The position numbers and the translations under genes were made by a program. This document shows positions 63,561-64,000 of a stretch of DNA of 64,000 nucleotides, in pieces. The notes under the pieces are model-generated. The model did not search any database. It was given only the letters and a program-made list of their open reading frames with translations, and was not told the origin of the DNA. The stretch's first letter is position 1. Every line of letters begins with the position of its first letter. Source of the stretch: Protonemura montana (Eukaryota > Arthropoda > Insecta > Plecoptera > Nemouridae); assembly GCA_947568835.1 (NCBI GenBank), contig OX387605.1, forward strand, positions 16,806,418 to 16,870,417, written 5' to 3'.

Positions 63561-64000
63561 TCAAAGAATGGTACAAATCGGACAACCCGTACAGTACAGA
63601 TCATTAATATGATAGTCATCCATTCAAAACCTGACCTAGCGCAGTGATGTCGATGATCTAACGAGAACCGGTGTTCCCAAAACGTCGAACCGTTCGGCCG
63701 TCGGGCATTTCAAGAGCCAAAAGCAAATCTTTTGTGAAATAGAAATGTATTTAGCGCAGAATATAGGTCTACCTCTATTCGCACATAACTAAACACTAGG
63801 AACCTAGGGTAGATGGTAGAACCAGAACTATGCCAATATCACATCACTTTCCTCATTAGACACTTGCCTCGTGCAACATAGTTGGAGCACATAGTATAGG
63901 TTTACCGGGGATCTGTTCGAGACGACTGTCGCCTTCCTTCGGGAAGTGTAATTAAATTCCCTGAATGACGAGATTCGACATAAGATGTTTGTGAAACGTC

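Larger units (their letters stand above)
59121..64000. other. Sequence downstream of the Ig exons, no further exon recognised
   Basis: I looked for the second Ig domain expected in a Side-type receptor and did not find it, so the next intron probably extends beyond the window. Contents include a TTA repeat (59963-59993), a CpG-rich site GGCGTCGCGACGC (60745-60757), a GTGT patch (60710-60733), and a possible dispersed repeat at 63481-63560. A 71-codon ATG frame at 60462-60677 is Ser/Arg-rich and unrecognised. Confidence 0.6.

Noticed and set aside
1-64000. Search for known conserved arthropod microRNAs, intact tRNAs, rRNA and CRISPR arrays
   Set aside because: By eye I found none of the well-known mature microRNA sequences, no intact tRNA cloverleaf, no rRNA and no regularly spaced repeats.

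Overview
The window is nuclear DNA of an animal, most likely an arthropod (insect or crustacean). It is AT-rich, intron-dominated and sparse in genes, with canonical GT/AG introns. It carries two exons that read as the first immunoglobulin domain of a Sidestep-family (Side) cell-surface receptor, a family best known from arthropods. Most of the 64 kb has no recognisable coding sequence and behaves like long introns or intergenic DNA: simple repeats, poly-G runs, small palindromes and a few dispersed-repeat fragments.

The clear centrepiece is an apparently complete DNA transposon at 21645-29026 (about 7.4 kb) of the CMC/EnSpm (CACTA) superfamily. Its ends are inverted CACTGCAAAAACAGT termini flanked by a TA dinucleotide, with clusters of small TCTG...CAGA palindromes just inside. 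Two divergent spliced genes share a short GC-richer promoter region (25213-25491). Leftward runs a seven-exon gene (22765-25212) for a 500-residue protein that starts with a SAM domain. Rightward runs a three-exon gene (25492-28467) for an 839-residue transposase with two N-terminal C2H2 zinc fingers and a Transposase_21-like core. I worked out every splice junction by eye. All introns are GT..AG, the reading frame is kept through all eight introns, and neither gene has a stop or frameshift, so the element looks autonomous and fairly young.

At the right, two plus-strand exons (56881-57013 and 58912-59120) encode a V-type Ig domain with conserved Cys, Trp and D-x-G-x-Y-x-C. They match the first Ig domain of Side-family receptors, which bind Beat proteins in axon guidance and synaptic partner choice. 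The leader exon and later domains are not recognised in the window. The exon end plus its 5' splice site is repeated three more times within 160 bases downstream, giving decoy donors.

Region by region: 1-12990 has no supported gene; 12991-13062 is a tRNA-Leu-like SINE head or tRNA relic; 13199-21644 has poly-G and microsatellites and one uncertain leader-like exon (14466-14670); 21645-29026 is the transposon; 29027-56880 is noncoding apart from a few small or uncertain ORFs (30593, 37499, 40768, 44603) and structured motifs; 56881-59120 is the Side-like gene; 59121-64000 has no further recognised exon and a possible dispersed repeat near 63481.
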